A DNA stretch of 64,000 nt from contig PDUO01000001.1 of the NCBI GenBank assembly GCA_003008705.1, forward strand, positions 806,001 through 870,000, written 5' to 3'. Source of the stretch: Pezicula radicicola (Eukaryota; Ascomycota; Leotiomycetes; Helotiales; Dermateaceae). This document shows, piece after piece, positions 1 to 12,734 of the stretch; the first letter of the stretch is position 1; the number at the start of each line of letters is the position of its first letter. Position numbers and translations under genes: made by a program. Below the pieces are notes generated by a model. It was not told the DNA's origin and searched no databases. It saw only the letters and a program-made list of their open reading frames with translations.

Positions 1-957
1 TTCGCATCCACCATAGCCATGAGGTATATTATACCATTGCCCATATAGCGAGAAAACAAATTCCGAACGATTCCGAGAATTGTAAAAGGGAGATACTGGT
101 AAATTAACCATAGATTTGTCACTCGCATAGGCACGAATCGGGGACCAGCCCTAAGCCCTGAGGCTGCTTGCTTTGAATGAAGGAGAGATGCTAATTGTAT
201 TCCCTACCCATCCAGATTCTAAAGCGGGAATCTCAAATGCATCTTGTTCAAATGCCGTGCAAAATAGTTGCTGCATGGCCGCGATGTCCGTCCAATTCGG
301 TACTTCCTGCCGGCCGCAGCCTCCGTCCTCTATCGTACAGAAGCGACTACCGGTACCGTTGAACAGTGCCCCCCGAAACCTTACTCCTCCGTACTTTCTG
401 AGAGCTACGCACGCTGCAGCATTTCCTACAGCATGGTACTGCTGTATTGTACTCTAGCACGAGTGCTTAGATACTCACGGTACCGCCGGCTCAAAGAGAC
501 TTGTTTTGAAACAGAAATACAGAAATACAGGAATACAGAAAGGTTTAGTGTCTTGTACGGAGGTAAAAGTCGTACGAAAATACATAGGATTGGAGGTCTA
601 GGCCGTGGACTCGTCCAGACTACCCTACCTACTACTAAGACTGGGGGCTGAACTTCGTACTCATCTTGTTGAAGAACATGTCAAGTTCTTGGTACTCCCG
701 TAATAATAACAAAGATGGGCAGGGTGGGGTTTGTCGGTCTCGTAGGTTCCCTGCAGTCCAGGGATTCACTCTGACTTGCCTCCGTTCCTACAAGCGAGCC
801 ACGCTCCAGGTGCACACTTACAAGGCTTACAGACAGGGCCACAGGGGCAAGTACTGCGGGCAAAACTAAATCCGGACCATTTCTAGTGATTGATCAACTA
901 GCCTGCACCTGTCAGGTTGTTAGCTCCATCAATGATCAGGCTGTCAAAAGGAGGAAG

Positions 958-984
958 ATCGCCATATCGCCATATCGCCATATC
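958..984. repeat. short tandem repeat, 8-bp unit
   Basis: The unit ATCGCCAT occurs three times in succession, followed by a partial fourth copy. Confidence 0.8.
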
Positions 985-1346
985 CACACCTCACTTCCCA
1001 TTCCCTTCATCAGTTTGGCTGCCCTGGCCCCGTTGCTTCTTTCAACCTTACGACGAAAGTACTCCACAAAACTAAATGGTAAGATGACACTTTTCCGGCC
1101 TTTTAGTGGTTGAGCTGAGGATTTGATTGCTTTGATTATTTGCTTTGTTGCTTTATGTTGCTTTGCCTCATAAAACAAGACCGCGAGACCAGGGGATGTA
1201 GTCCAGTACAGGGGAGCATAAGCTTCGCGCTGAAGAATTGACCTACACGCCCAATCAAACCCCCAAGGCCCCGCAGTCGGGCTCCTTTTCCGCCTGCCCG
1301 TGAAAGACCGGCCTTGCCGAGATCCCTCTTTGTTCATCTTGTTCCT

Positions 1347-1374
1347 CTTGCCTTTGCCTTGCCTTTGCCTTGCC
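1347..1374. repeat. short tandem repeat, 11-bp unit
   Basis: The unit CTTGCCTTTGC is repeated about two and a half times. Confidence 0.75.
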
Positions 1375-3826
1375 CGTGAGCCCGTTTGTGTTACCTTACT
1401 TTTGGGTCGCAACGTGAGCCGTGTCTGCTTGGTTTTTGTTTTACATAGCGTGTGATCAACCCTTGCGTTTACCTCAAGTCACACTACTATTTCCAGTAAG
1501 GGCAGACTTGGGGGCCGTCGAGCGGAAAGAGTAATGTTATGGCCATAATCGGATGTGTGACGGGTACCTATGCATGACGGCGCACTCGGGGAGCCTCACT
1601 TCACTCCTTCAGCTTCCGCGAACTCCATCTCACTGTGTTATTGGCAGGTCGGGACTCATCTGGTTTGTGCGGCGTTCTTCCGCCTGGGAGTGATGTGGGC
1701 TGAGGACTTTTATGGTGGGGTATAAATTCCTCTTTTTATGCAACCTCTACCCATCTAAGAAAGAGGGGCAGCAAGCAAGCAAGAAAATCAAGGGCCGTGC
1801 CGTCTGTATAGCAAAGCCAGCTATTACCATTAGACCACTACTGCAGGAGGAGAAAAATCAACATTATGCTATTTCTAGCTGAGTGGTGAGGATCAACAAT
1901 TTCAATTCAACAGTTTCCTGCGCAGCTTGGTATGCATAGCGCCCGCAAGCCTCCAAGGAAAGAGAAGTCTGCCGTTAACCCATATGCCTGAGCCCTCCAA
2001 TTTATAACTTTTCCTGTAGCTGAATGGACCCCATAATGGCACCTGACACCTAAACTACCGTGTATCCCATACCCGAATGCGTGCCGACTGGCTTCCAACT
2101 CAGAGGTCCAGCTCTCTTTGTTTCTGTCCTCGCTAAGGACGATGGTGGAAGCCATGTAATACAGACTACGACCACGAAGCTGGTCAGGCCATATCTGCAC
2201 AAAAGCCTTTGACGCCGCGCCCAACAATCCTACCAGGAAGGTCAAGTGACGTTCCCGCCGAAATAAACTTTTGTGGCCCATGTATTCGCATACTGCTGAG
2301 GAATGAAGTTTTTGATGCCATCCTGTAGATGAGAGAGAAGTGTGCGTGTGCGTATGCGGTTGTCATGGGCAGCGTAAATTCTCTCAAGGTTTTGGTGAGC
2401 CCTCACTTCGATAATGGCTAGCATAATGGGCAGTGACCAGGTACAACAATATATCGCTCGTGTGGTCCCCTAGGACAGCGGTTATCCTTCTTTCCATCTA
2501 CTGACGTGCCGAAGAAGTGAGCTCCTGGGTCGACACAAGATGTGTATATGTAGTAGTTCTTTGTGTATTCGCACATGTTGTAGGAGGATTATGTGGATCT
2601 GCCAACTCTTGTATTAGCCATGTTGATCGACGATAGTAGTTACAGTAAGGGAAACATACGGTGGGACGTTGTGTGCTAGGCTCTGGAGAAGGCTCAATGT
2701 TCGAGGGACGTCTTGATATTTTCGGATTGATTTGGTAGGATCGAGGGGAGGTCAAGCAGCATTCCTTATATGTAGCACATATATATGAGGAGCTTTTCGA
2801 AAGGGCAGGGTACCTTGCCAGGCGTAGAAAAGCAAATTCCAAAGAGAAGTGAAGGTGTAGAAATTATGGGAGCATAGAAAGTTCGTGAACGGTCGTTGGT
2901 AATTACTTAAGGTATGTGAGGCACGCAAAGACCACGAAGCTATGGCCGCTGTGTTGGGCGTCAAAGAAAGAAAGAAAAGGGCAAAAAAATAGCAAGCTCG
3001 ATGCAGCGGGCGAGATGATGAAAGTGGAAGAGCGGGAAGTATATTTTGCTGTGACAAGGCCGGTCAGAGGTCAGTTGTGAGCAGAAGTAGGGATCCCTCG
3101 GGAAGTCTGATTGTAGCAAGCTGAGGATCTGGAAGCTCGGAAAGCAAGGTGAGAAGCGCTTGCTTCATATATCAACAGCTTCTGACCCATGAGCATAGCG
3201 AGTTTGCCCAAGAGCAGTCGCACATACTGTCCAGCTTGGTAGCCCCGACAATTGCACTGACAGTCGTAGCCTTGGGGATTAGGCTATGGACGGCGCAAAG
3301 AGTGGAGACGTGAATAAGAAAAGCATGGCGTCGACAGGGCCGTGTGGATGGGTGTGTGGGCACTGGGCAGTGTATGGGCAGGTGAGCGTGGGCAAGTGAG
3401 CGAAGGCGTGGACTGTGGGCATGATGTGTCTGTGTCAGCGAAATTATTTTGTGTCGAGTGGTCAATAGTGTGAGGTCCAAGCAGAAGAGCCGTGTAACGA
3501 AAGCGGTTGTGGTTTAGCTGCGGCTACGGCAAGGTCGCTACGGTAGTGGCGAGTTGAATAAGAGGTACCTACTTGTACAGTAATGTACTGTACAGTAGTA
3601 CTAGTTGTTAATGATAGGGAGGAATTATTAATGAGCGTACGATAGTGGAAATATAGACGATACTTTTATGATTATTATCATTGTTATTAACTACGAAGTA
3701 ATGACGAGCAGATTCAACAACTGACAGGCTTGTACATAATGGTGCCTCAGCCAATGATAGCCAACTAGAGTGCTGGGCTGGGCTGAGCTGTCTATTATCA
3801 GCGACGACATCGGGCCTGTGCTATTG

Positions 3827-3850
3827 CTATTATTATTATTATTATTATTA
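3827..3850. repeat. ATT trinucleotide microsatellite
   Basis: About eight uninterrupted ATT/TAT units lie in an AT-rich non-coding stretch. Confidence 0.85.
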
Positions 3851-5120
3851 CCCTGATTTACCTGTGGTACTAGACGGAGGTACATCCTACACGAAGAACT
3901 AAGGTTTCTTCATCACATCATATGGGCACATCATACCGAATCATTTTTGAATTGTCTCTTCCCATCAGTCGTATTAATATCTTCCATCATACATAGCATG
4001 ACCCATAACGTGGTAGGTCTGAACCCACGGCCGCTCAGTCTCAATCCACTGTCCAGTGATAAGCGATCATCGGCCTACCTAAGAGATAGGTAGTTTGGTA
4101 TGAAAATCTAAAAAGAGCACGACAACATAATATTGAAATCAATAATCAAGTCAGCCAACGGGATGTGGAGGTTCGGGCGTGCAACGTACAATGTGCTATG
4201 TGCAAAAATGTACAATAATTCAGTTGCGTGATTGATAAAGTTAAAACAAAGGCACAGCACAAAAAGGTGAGATAGGAAGCCCACTACCCGCTTTACTCGT
4301 AATACTCTCGCAACTTTAATCCTCCTTCTTCCGCACCTGTAACGCCTTCGTCTTGATGGGATTTAGTTGTCCTGATCATACTACCTACTGTCTGTTCATC
4401 ACAGCTTGCGTGTCAAGTGCGGAAATTTCCCAAACTCCAAATCTCAATCCATACCCATACTCATTACTCCCGTAGCACAATCGCATTTCAGATTTCCTAT
4501 TCCCAATGAGGTACCCCGCGAATAATCGTCATAGCGAGCAGAGCACACATTAAGAAGACTGTGGGCCTCGCTCCAAGCATAGGTGTGTCCGTGCAGCAAT
4601 TTTGTTCTTATTTCCAGCCTTGAGAGTAGTAGCGTAGCGCTTGGTGATAGGAGACTAGGACAAGCACCTCATGCAACGTCCATCTTTTCACATCAGTGGC
4701 CCAGATAGGTACAGGGGCAGTACCAAACCGTCGGCAATATTATGTGGGCACTTAGACTTTTACGGAGTAGTGAGAACCTTGCATCTGGCACCTTGTTGTC
4801 CATAGAAGTCCGAGTTCCTCAACGGCCGCCGTTAGAATGCCCGCACCCCGTACGAAGTCGCCTGGTGGCCCACTACGATGGACATTGTCGCTCTGTCCCC
4901 TCACAACAGGCCACCAGCCGCCGGCCAGAGCATCTGGATTTTGCGAAGCGCTCCCATTGCCTGATCTTCATTGGAAACACGCCTTCCAAGAGAAACATGC
5001 GCGTGTCGCGTCTGGCGACTACTGCCATGCAGCTCAGACAGACGCAATGGGTTGCAACTGTAACTCTGCAAATGCACATGCACACAATAATAATGCCCTC
5101 GATATCGTGCAGGCAAGCAT

Positions 5121-5145
5121 GATCATGGATCATGGATCATGGATC
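5121..5145. repeat. short tandem repeat, 7-bp unit
   Basis: GATCATG is repeated three times and followed by GATC. Confidence 0.75.
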
Positions 5146-6456
5146 TTGATCGACGATGCCTGTTTTCCCGCCGACGGGGGTTGGCCGTTCCCCAAAAGGA
5201 ATTCTCAGAATTACAGACAAGGAAGAGCTTGAAGTTTTGTGTTACCCATCTCCCGTAAGTAGGTACTGTACTGTATGTAGCCACGAATATCTTTCTATCT
5301 CCTCGGCTACATATCGCAGCGAGAATAAGGACGGCGGGACAGACTCGACGCTTCGCGTCCTTAATTACAAAAGAAAAAGGAGAAAAGTTTACTTGGGTTG
5401 CACAATAGGTGATGCACATCCCTATTGTTGTACACGGAGTGGAGAGGGAACTTTCACATATTCAGAATTTCAGGCTTTGCTCTTTAGACTTCGGGTCTTC
5501 GGTACTGTAGATGGAGCAATAATCGGCCTTCTGGCGCCGTGATATGAGGCTACTTTTCGGCCCTCCCAGCATGAACTTCGCCGGTGGTGAGCGATCCCAA
5601 AATGCATTTGATAAGCCCGAATAGTTGGCGAAGCTGAGGCTGCTGAACGATGAGCGTGGTATGCCACGGCAAAACTTGCTCTTACAGTCCTAGTCCCTGG
5701 CTTCTGACAGTCTGAAGTTCTTTGGAGCTCTGTCACGGCCAAATTTTGACATCTGCAGTGCCCGATCCTGGAGAGCACAAGAGCTCAGGGTAACGCTCCG
5801 TGGCCGCAAGGACCCAGGTACTACAGTAGCAGCAGTATCCTGAAGGGACAACACAACATGACCGTTGCAAAGAGTCATAGCGCCAGTGTGGTTTCACATC
5901 ATATTCCGTACAGTACAGATTCAAACTGCGACGGGAACAAGCGGGTTGGACTGGTGGTCAAAGCAATTCGTCTGATATACCTGTCGCAACCCCCAAAAGT
6001 AATACTCCGTACTACTTGCAATAATAATAATGAAAATAATAAAACGATAAAACGAATTGGTTTGGTGGATAATCTTGTCTCTTTCTCCGCCAGCCTTGTA
6101 CCTTGCTGCCCAGCGGGCCATTTCTTTCGCAAGGCAGCTGGGGAGCCTTCTTTCCTTGCGGCGGCTTCTCTGGACTTCACTCGAGAGTATCTTGCCACAG
6201 CGCTAGCAGCATGCTTATCAGTACAGACTCTGTACTACAGAGTAGTATCTTAGTGTTTCCAGTCTGATGACTTTCCTCAAGTCTAGACTTACTTCCTCCA
6301 TCTCATTACTTTGCACAATGTCGACACAATGGCAAGAAGCTTTTTGAACGAGTACCGTACAGTACTTACGAGGACAAAGGGGGTTGATGGCAGGCCCTTC
6401 CCAGTCCGTCCCAAACCACGGAACTATGCGATCGGTATCCGACTCATTGTCACCAT

Positions 6457-6597
6457 CTACGGAGGTACAAGACCTAAGTTTTGTCTCACCGCTTTGGTTT
6501 CTGCCACGCAAAATGTGGCTACAGCGCGTGTTATAGGGTATGCTAGCATCCCCCCTGAAAAGCGGTGAGACAAAACTTAGGTCCTGTACCTTCGTAG
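6457..6597. mobile_element. MITE-like element, family A copy 1
   Basis: This 141-bp element has near-perfect terminal inverted repeats of about 36 bp. The left end begins CTACGGAGGTACAAGACC and the right end, reverse-complemented, begins CTACGAAGGTACAGGACC. Both continue into a shared inner block ending TCTCACCGC. No transposase is encoded. The interior matches, in the opposite orientation, the element at 34279-34402, including GTTTCTGCCACGCAAAA and a TATGCTA block. Two related copies with terminal inverted repeats support a non-autonomous DNA transposon family. No clear target-site duplication is visible at this copy. Confidence 0.8.
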
Positions 6598-8086
6598 CTC
6601 ATACAACAAGATGATCAACGACGCGCAGCGGTGGGCATGTTGGGCTTGTAGGCTTGTCACAATCTCAGCCGAGAGCCCGGTTGGCGTGCCCGGCAGATGC
6701 GAGGGTTGGGAGCTGATCCCAAGAACAGTTTTTTTTTGCTTCTGTTCCTTTCTTTCCTTTCTTTCTACTTTCTTCCGGTCTAGTAAATCCTTTCCTAAGA
6801 CACAAATGCTCCATACGCACACGGAAGACTCGGTCACGAAGTGTCTAGGCCCGGCATACTCCACCCTGGACCACACAAAAGCAAAGAAACCTGGAACGAA
6901 CAACAGCATCCTCAAACTACTGATGGCAGAACGTTGTGGTCCTGAATCGATCGGGAGAAAAAGCAAAGTGTTGAAGCCGAATAAACCAACCCCGAGACCG
7001 TATGCTTTTGTGATAGCCAGAAACATGAGACATCAAAAGAAAGAAAAGGTGCCATTTCTGTCTGGTCACCGACGAGCATTGATGCCGGCGATCAACTGAG
7101 ATTTTGGAATACCAAGATTGAACACATAGGCGCAAGGGATCCATATCATACGCTCCCTGTGATCCAAATGAAGAAAGCCAAGGCTGATGGCTCTAGTCTA
7201 TTTTCCGTGCTCTTTTCTCTGGACCGATACAACACACAGCACCTACGGAGCAGACGAAGAAGTGATGAGAGACTTACCGTTGGATTTTGAAACTTCTCTT
7301 AACGTCATCCTAATCCTGTGGCGACTACCTACATGGACAAAGCAGTAGAGAAAACGATACTGGAATTGAAGTCAGATTGGTGAGATAAGGATGCTGTTTA
7401 GCCCAGAAAGGCGTCCAGGTGGTGGTACAGATCTTTTACCGAGATGGTGAGATTGCAAGACCTTTCTACGCCGAGCTGTGCGGCTGTGCCGCGTCGTCTT
7501 ATCACAGAGAACGGGGCCGAAAAAAAGAAAGGAGAATCATTTTGCTACCCGTGTAGTAGAAGAAAGTTCTTTTCCTTATACCCTTGCATTCTGTGAACAA
7601 GCCACTGAAAGATCATGGATTGTCAGTCTCCTCGCATTAAATTTCCTATCAGGTCACCACCCCGAGGGATGAATTTCTATCATAGCAATCCAGATGAGTG
7701 TCTGTTACATCAAATATAACACTTGCTTTTTCCAAGCAGAGGACCGAGCACGACGAAGATCACAGATGATCATATTTGATATATCGCATGGACCTAAATC
7801 TTTTGTTCCCGCTTTATAGCCTTGGAGGACTGTGGAAAATCCTAGATGGTCAGATTGATACATCTCACATAAGAGCCTGTACAAAACGCGGAGCCAGTAT
7901 CCCATTGCAGTATCTCATTCGACTAAAAGATTACATGCATTGATGAGTAGCAAAGAAGGAACAAGTTTCCTATACTCCGTTCCATTAACCTATCACAGAT
8001 ACCTAGCAACTTCTTGACGGTCCCAGATGGAATCAGTGCCAAGCGTCACAACCTGTTGTCCTCGGAACACCCATGTTTGCGTATCC

Positions 8087-8662
8087 TTACAATAAAACAA
8101 CTGCGGCCGCCAAACCAAACATTCCTGAACCAACACCGACCATGTTTCCTGCGTTCGACGTTGCGGTTGCTGAGGCTGATGCGGATGATGTGCTCGATCC
8201 TGCATTGCTAGTCGCGCTTGCAGCTACCGAGGAAATGGATGACGAAATAGACGATGCTACCGATGATGCTGCGGAGGCACCACTGGATGTCGCTGTTGCT
8301 GTTGTGCCGCTGGATATGCAAGATACGGCATCGGGGACAGTGACACCAGCCGTCTTGCAGATGTTTTGCGCGTAGGCAACGGCGCTCGCTTGATCCGCAG
8401 CATCACAGGAGCCCGCGAGACAGCATGCTATGCCACTTATAAAGGTCGAGCTCGAGCAGATACACTGAATATCGAGTGATGCGCAGCCCCCAATATTACT
8501 TCCTGAGGTGTATTGTGTCACACAACTTTGCTACGCCTCTGTTAGTACTCCAAAGAGCAAGTAATATTTTCGAGTACCCACAGCACAGGACGGGAGGGTA
8601 TCTTGGGCAGTGGCAATACCTGCTAGTATTGCGGCGACGGTAAAATAGAAAGTGGTCTTCAT
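8087..8662 (-). CDS. CFEM-domain GPI-type surface protein
   Basis: Predicted exons are 8582-8662 and 8087-8530, separated by a 51-nt intron (GT..AG, with CTAAC near the acceptor). The product is 174 residues. Residues 1-20 form a signal peptide (start MKTTFYFTVAAILAGIATA). A CFEM domain follows at about residues 22-92, with the spaced cysteines PSCAQSC, a GGC-x-SLD motif, QCIC and ACC. After it comes a long Ser/Ala/Thr-rich stalk and a short hydrophobic tail ending AAAVVLL, as expected of a GPI-anchored wall protein. CFEM proteins are fungal-specific; some bind haem and some act at the host interface. The splice junction was chosen because it restores the CxxxC start of CFEM in frame. The role here is unknown. 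Confidence 0.88.
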
Positions 8663-9950
8663 GGCGGGGTATTCCAGGGTGCGATGGATCAGCTCACGAA
8701 TGACAAGCGAGCAATTGAAAGGTTCTTTGGAAACTGTTGATGCAGCAGTTACAACAGTGTATGGCGGTTCAGACGAGAAAGAAGGAAGGGAGAGAAAGGA
8801 ATAATTAGGGCAAGTTAAGTAAGTAGGAGAGGAGGAGGAGGAAATGAGGAGACAGAACAAATGAGGAGATTAGATTAGGATTGATTAAACGATTCCAGAG
8901 CTGGGAAGTCCCGACTCGGCTAGAGAGAGGTTAAATGTTAAATAAGGTAGGAGGTAGCGAATCACAGCACGCTCCCCCCCCTTTCGAAGGTCTGCTCCAC
9001 TACGGACCTTTCGTGCCTAGGCGTGAACTCTGACTCCTGGGGGATGGTAAACAAACTTCAACTTGCAGTAGTTCAGTCAACATCGTCGTTGAGCTTAAGT
9101 GCAAAAAAAGCACAAAACAAAAGCACTATCTTTCGTGCATCATTCCACGAAATTTGAGAATTCTTGTGAGCCATGATACTCTGAATAAAAATAAATCGGC
9201 CCTTCACCGACAGAGATCAGTATATGTCGTCCCAGTCTAATCCTCTTGCGGGGGATGACCTCGGACGACTTCTCAGCCGTATCATCATAAGTCACATCAA
9301 ATGGCACTTTAGTCTTTCTCTGCCTTGGCGCTTGGCTCAGGAAACTCAAGTCTGAAAGGTTTTCACCACTCCGAGCTTATTAGAATTACAACCTTCGTAT
9401 ACCATTACCGCCACAAGCCAGGATCCTTGCTTTCCACTGTACTATTGGCCCGTCGGCGGCATCTACTGTAATGGTTCTATCAGGACTGTAACACCCTTCG
9501 TGCTGCCCAGGCTGGGAACAGCAGCGGCATTTCACACAAAGATATATGTAAAAGTGTATATAGATATATATCAAGATGAATCATCGGCCTTTCTCCGCCG
9601 TGTTTCGGTATAGTCGGTACTTGTTGGTGGACTTTCTCCTCAATCTCCTGGGGGCAGGACCCTAGTGCCCTAGTGCAGTGATTGAGAGTGGATCCGTATG
9701 GGGGATAGCTCCCAGGTTAGGTTCACGCACTACCAGCCTATCAGGCTCTGCGGTGCAGTCCGTACTGAGTTGACTGGTCACCTTCATCATTGCGCAGTAC
9801 TTGAATCATCTCCAGTCCTGAGATGGCTACCCAGACGTCTCTCTGAGACCGTCTGCTGCCAACCTTTTTATTCCCGTCTTCTCGTCGTGGTCCCTCCCTT
9901 CTTCTCTGTATATCTGTATATCACCTCACGGGCTACCCCGCGTTTTCATC
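8663..9950. other. divergent intergenic region between CFEM and MFS genes
   Basis: About 1.3 kb separates two divergently transcribed genes and presumably holds both promoters. Purine-rich tracts lie just upstream of the CFEM start (8790-8880). Near 9900-9930, upstream of the transporter start, there is a TATATC-rich stretch. A 69-codon frame at 9140-9349 on the minus strand has no ATG start and no partner exon that can be supported. Confidence 0.5.
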
Positions 9951-12265
9951 ATGGGTCTAGGAGTCCTAGAAGATCGTGTTATGCTTCATGTCCCGGGAAC
10001 AACACAATACTTCGATGATCCGGAGCGCCCACAAGCTGCGACATCCTCTAATGCTGTTGGCTTGAAATGCGACACTTCAGGGCCAGTCCCCATTATACTT
10101 GTGCCACAGCCAAGTGACGACCCTAATGATCCTCTTGTATACCACCGTCCATCTTACCATTGGAAATACGCAATACTGACGCTCAGCGATAGAATTGGCC
10201 CTTGTGGAAGCGCGATCTCATCCTCCTCATCCTTTCTATCATAAGCGTGTTTGCAACTGCCCTTGGTCCTATTCTCGCCGCGAACACATTAACCTTATCC
10301 TTTGACTTCGGACTCACCTTCACAAAGATTGCCATTCTCACAGGTTACTATTTGATGGGCGTAGGAGTTGCTGCCGTATTTTTTGTTCCGTCGGCTCGAA
10401 TATGGGGAAAGAGACATCAGTTTCTCTTGGGAACTGTTTTGTTGATAGGTTCCAGTGCCTGGGGCGGCGCATCCACAAGTTACGCAAGTCTCTTATGGGC
10501 CCGGATTTTTCAAGGAGTTGGTACCGTCCCATTCGAAACATTGGTCAATGTTACTGTTGGTGATCTGTACTTTGTCCATGAGCGTGGAAAGCGGATGGCT
10601 TTGACAAATCTTGCGGTATTCGGCGGTGCATTCTTCACACCTATTCTCGTTGGAAAAATCACCCATACCATCCATTGGCCTTGGTCCTTCTACTTTGTGG
10701 CCATTTTCTGCGGTGTCTGCTTGCCATTTATTTTCTTCTTTGTTCCGGAAACCTCGTTTCGGCGCTCTGCTTATCTCAATACGGACATGGCCTCTTCTGA
10801 TGATATTAGATTGCAAGATAAGCACGAAGAGGCAGCCCACACCAGGAATGTGTCTGGTGAACACTCTAAATTAGGAAATCCAGGTTAGTGCACGGTCTCT
10901 TCCTTTTTATCTGCTATTTTTCTCTCTCATTAACCATGAGGTTATTCATGTCGCGCCAAGGAGTACCTGCAGAATATCATACGGGAGCACCCAATTCTTG
11001 ATCATTTGTCTTTTTTTTGGTGAGAGTAGATGGTCGTTAAGGCAACTGATCTAGTAGATCCTTTGAACTTGGAGGGTTTCCGGTACTTTTGGCGATTGGG
11101 AAGTCTCGCTAGCATCTTTTAACTATTGGCATCCGAGCACAAAGTCATTCAGGTCGACTCTGTGACTGGTGCTGGATCTTTCTCCGGAATCTCTAGCTTG
11201 CGACATGCTGAGTGGATTGAAATCCTCAAGCGCCGAGCTTCACCTAGTGGTTGCAATTCACGTACATTTCTGTATTGACGTTTTTCATTCCTGTAACCGA
11301 AGTTACTAACTAGTAACGTTACTAGGATCTGCATCTCTTGAGAAACGCTCTGGGGAGCCAGATAGCCAGCGTTTCAACCACGGCGTTGCAGGCTCAAATC
11401 CCCCCAAAGGCTTTACAGGTACTCTTATGCCATTCAATGGCAGATACTCAGATGAGAGTTTCCTCAAATTACTTCTACGTCCATTTCCACTCTTTGCCCA
11501 TCCCGCTATCCTATGGGGCTGTTTGATCCAAGGAACTCTCATAGGATGGACGGTATTTATTGGTATAATTCTCGGAGCTATTTTCTTGGGCCCTCCGCTA
11601 TTCTGGAATGAGGTCAAGACTGGCTATGCTTATACAGGTGCTTTCCTTGGCGCAATCTTAGGGTTCTTACTTGCCGGTGGCCTTGCAGATTGGAGCGCAA
11701 AATTCATGACTAGAAAGAACAATGGCGTTTACGAGCCTGAGTTTCGCATCCTTCTTGTGATACCTCAACTCGTATTCGGGTGTACTGGACTTTATGGATT
11801 TGGGATCACAGCAGCACGAGTTATTGATTTTGGCTGGGTGAGTTCGCTTTCTAGAAATAAGGGAATGCCATTAACCCCTTGTAGTTCTGGCCCATCTTCT
11901 TCTTCGGTCTAGAAGTCATGGGAATGGTTATAGGAGCAGTGGCGAGTTCTCTCTATATTGTGGACGCACATCGAGACATTGCAATTGAAGCATTTACGTG
12001 CATGATTATCTTCAAGAACTTTTTTAGCTTTGGCCTAACTTGGAGTGCCTATGGATGGCTAGTCAAGAGTGGAACCTATAAGGCTTTTATGGCTATATCA
12101 AGTCTGCAAGTTGCGATCTGTCTTCTCTCTATCCCTATGTGTAAGTGTTCTTAAAACGACTATTCCGAGGGGGGCATACTAATAGCCAACCTAGATATTT
12201 TCGGAAAACGGAATAGGAGTTTCTTTCACAGGCATAACATACTAAAATTGACCGGCTTGTATTGA
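9951..12265 (+). CDS. major facilitator superfamily transporter (DHA1/Hol1-like)
   Basis: Predicted exons are 9951-10136, 10193-10883, 11326-11837, 11885-12140 and 12195-12265. All junctions keep frame, and the protein is 571 residues. The N-terminal cytosolic segment ends DPNDPLNWPLWKRDL, a typical entry to the first membrane helix. Two blocks of hydrophobic segments of about six helices each flank a charged central loop. The loop-2/3 region reads RIWGKRHQF, and the segment FQGVG..PFE..VNVTVGDLYFVHERGKRMAL matches the polyamine/drug-proton antiporter branch. The C-terminus ends HNILKLTGLY. It should be a plasma-membrane proton-coupled exporter or importer; the substrate cannot be read from sequence. 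Intron 2 is unusually long at 442 nt and ends in an imperfect palindrome. It is convergent with the downstream reductase gene. Confidence 0.88.
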
Positions 12266-12734
12266 ATGATGCTTTGCTTCATGTTGAGCTTCATGTTAAA
12301 AATATCGGTTATAATGTGGCGGGAATAAAACTTAACAATGGATGGATGGGTGGATCGCTTCTGTTCTCGCTATCCCTTTTCTATGTCATGTAAATATTTA
12401 AATACTTGAACAAGTGAGTTACTCAAACAAGTCAGTCATTATGCCCTTGTGTGAGTATTGTCCTCTTAGATATAGTTACGTGGCAGTGACTGCGTTCTAC
12501 GGAACATTTCTTAGTTTCTACAAGTTATCTACCTCTAGATATACTTCTATCCCGACCACTCACTGAAGTAGAAATTTCTTGGATTCAACGATGGACTCTT
12601 TTGCTAAATCTGAAATCCAACTGACTAACTGTATGAAAGGGGTTTGAATCAATGTCACACTAACATAACTCAGTTTAGAGCAAGTAACTTTTGGTTTAGA
12701 TTCTTCCTACCATAGCATAATTCACACAATCTAC
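12266..12734. other. convergent 3' intergenic region
   Basis: This AT-rich spacer of 469 bp lies between the 3' ends of the transporter and reductase genes. It contains one copy of the dispersed core motif (GTTACTCAAACAAG at 12418-12431) next to the related word ACTTGAACAAGT, and possible polyadenylation A/T-rich runs. There is no gene. Confidence 0.6.

Larger units (their letters stand above)
1..8086. other. gene-poor intergenic region
   Basis: No reading frame in these 8 kb carries a recognisable domain, and none can be joined through plausible introns into a convincing protein. The tract holds short tandem repeats, many copies of the palindrome-like word TACAGTAC and its relatives (for example near 3585, 5265, 5910, 6225 and 6355), the word TACGGAG or its complement, and one MITE-like element at 6457-6597. 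Poly-pyrimidine and AT-rich patches alternate. Small ORFs of 60-160 codons occur on both strands but have low-complexity or arbitrary composition. Confidence 0.6.

Noticed and set aside
936..1412. 158-codon minus-strand ORF
   Set aside because: It starts in Arg/Lys-rich text generated by the 11-bp tandem repeat and shows no recognisable fold or motif.
6611..7099. 162-codon plus-strand ORF
   Set aside because: Composition is arbitrary, it contains a homopolymer-encoded Phe-rich stretch, and an overlapping antisense frame of 149 codons is equally open. No domain or intron structure supports a gene.
9140..9349. Minus-strand frame of 69 codons with fairly protein-like text
   Set aside because: It begins with TTG, and no upstream exon with start codon could be joined convincingly.
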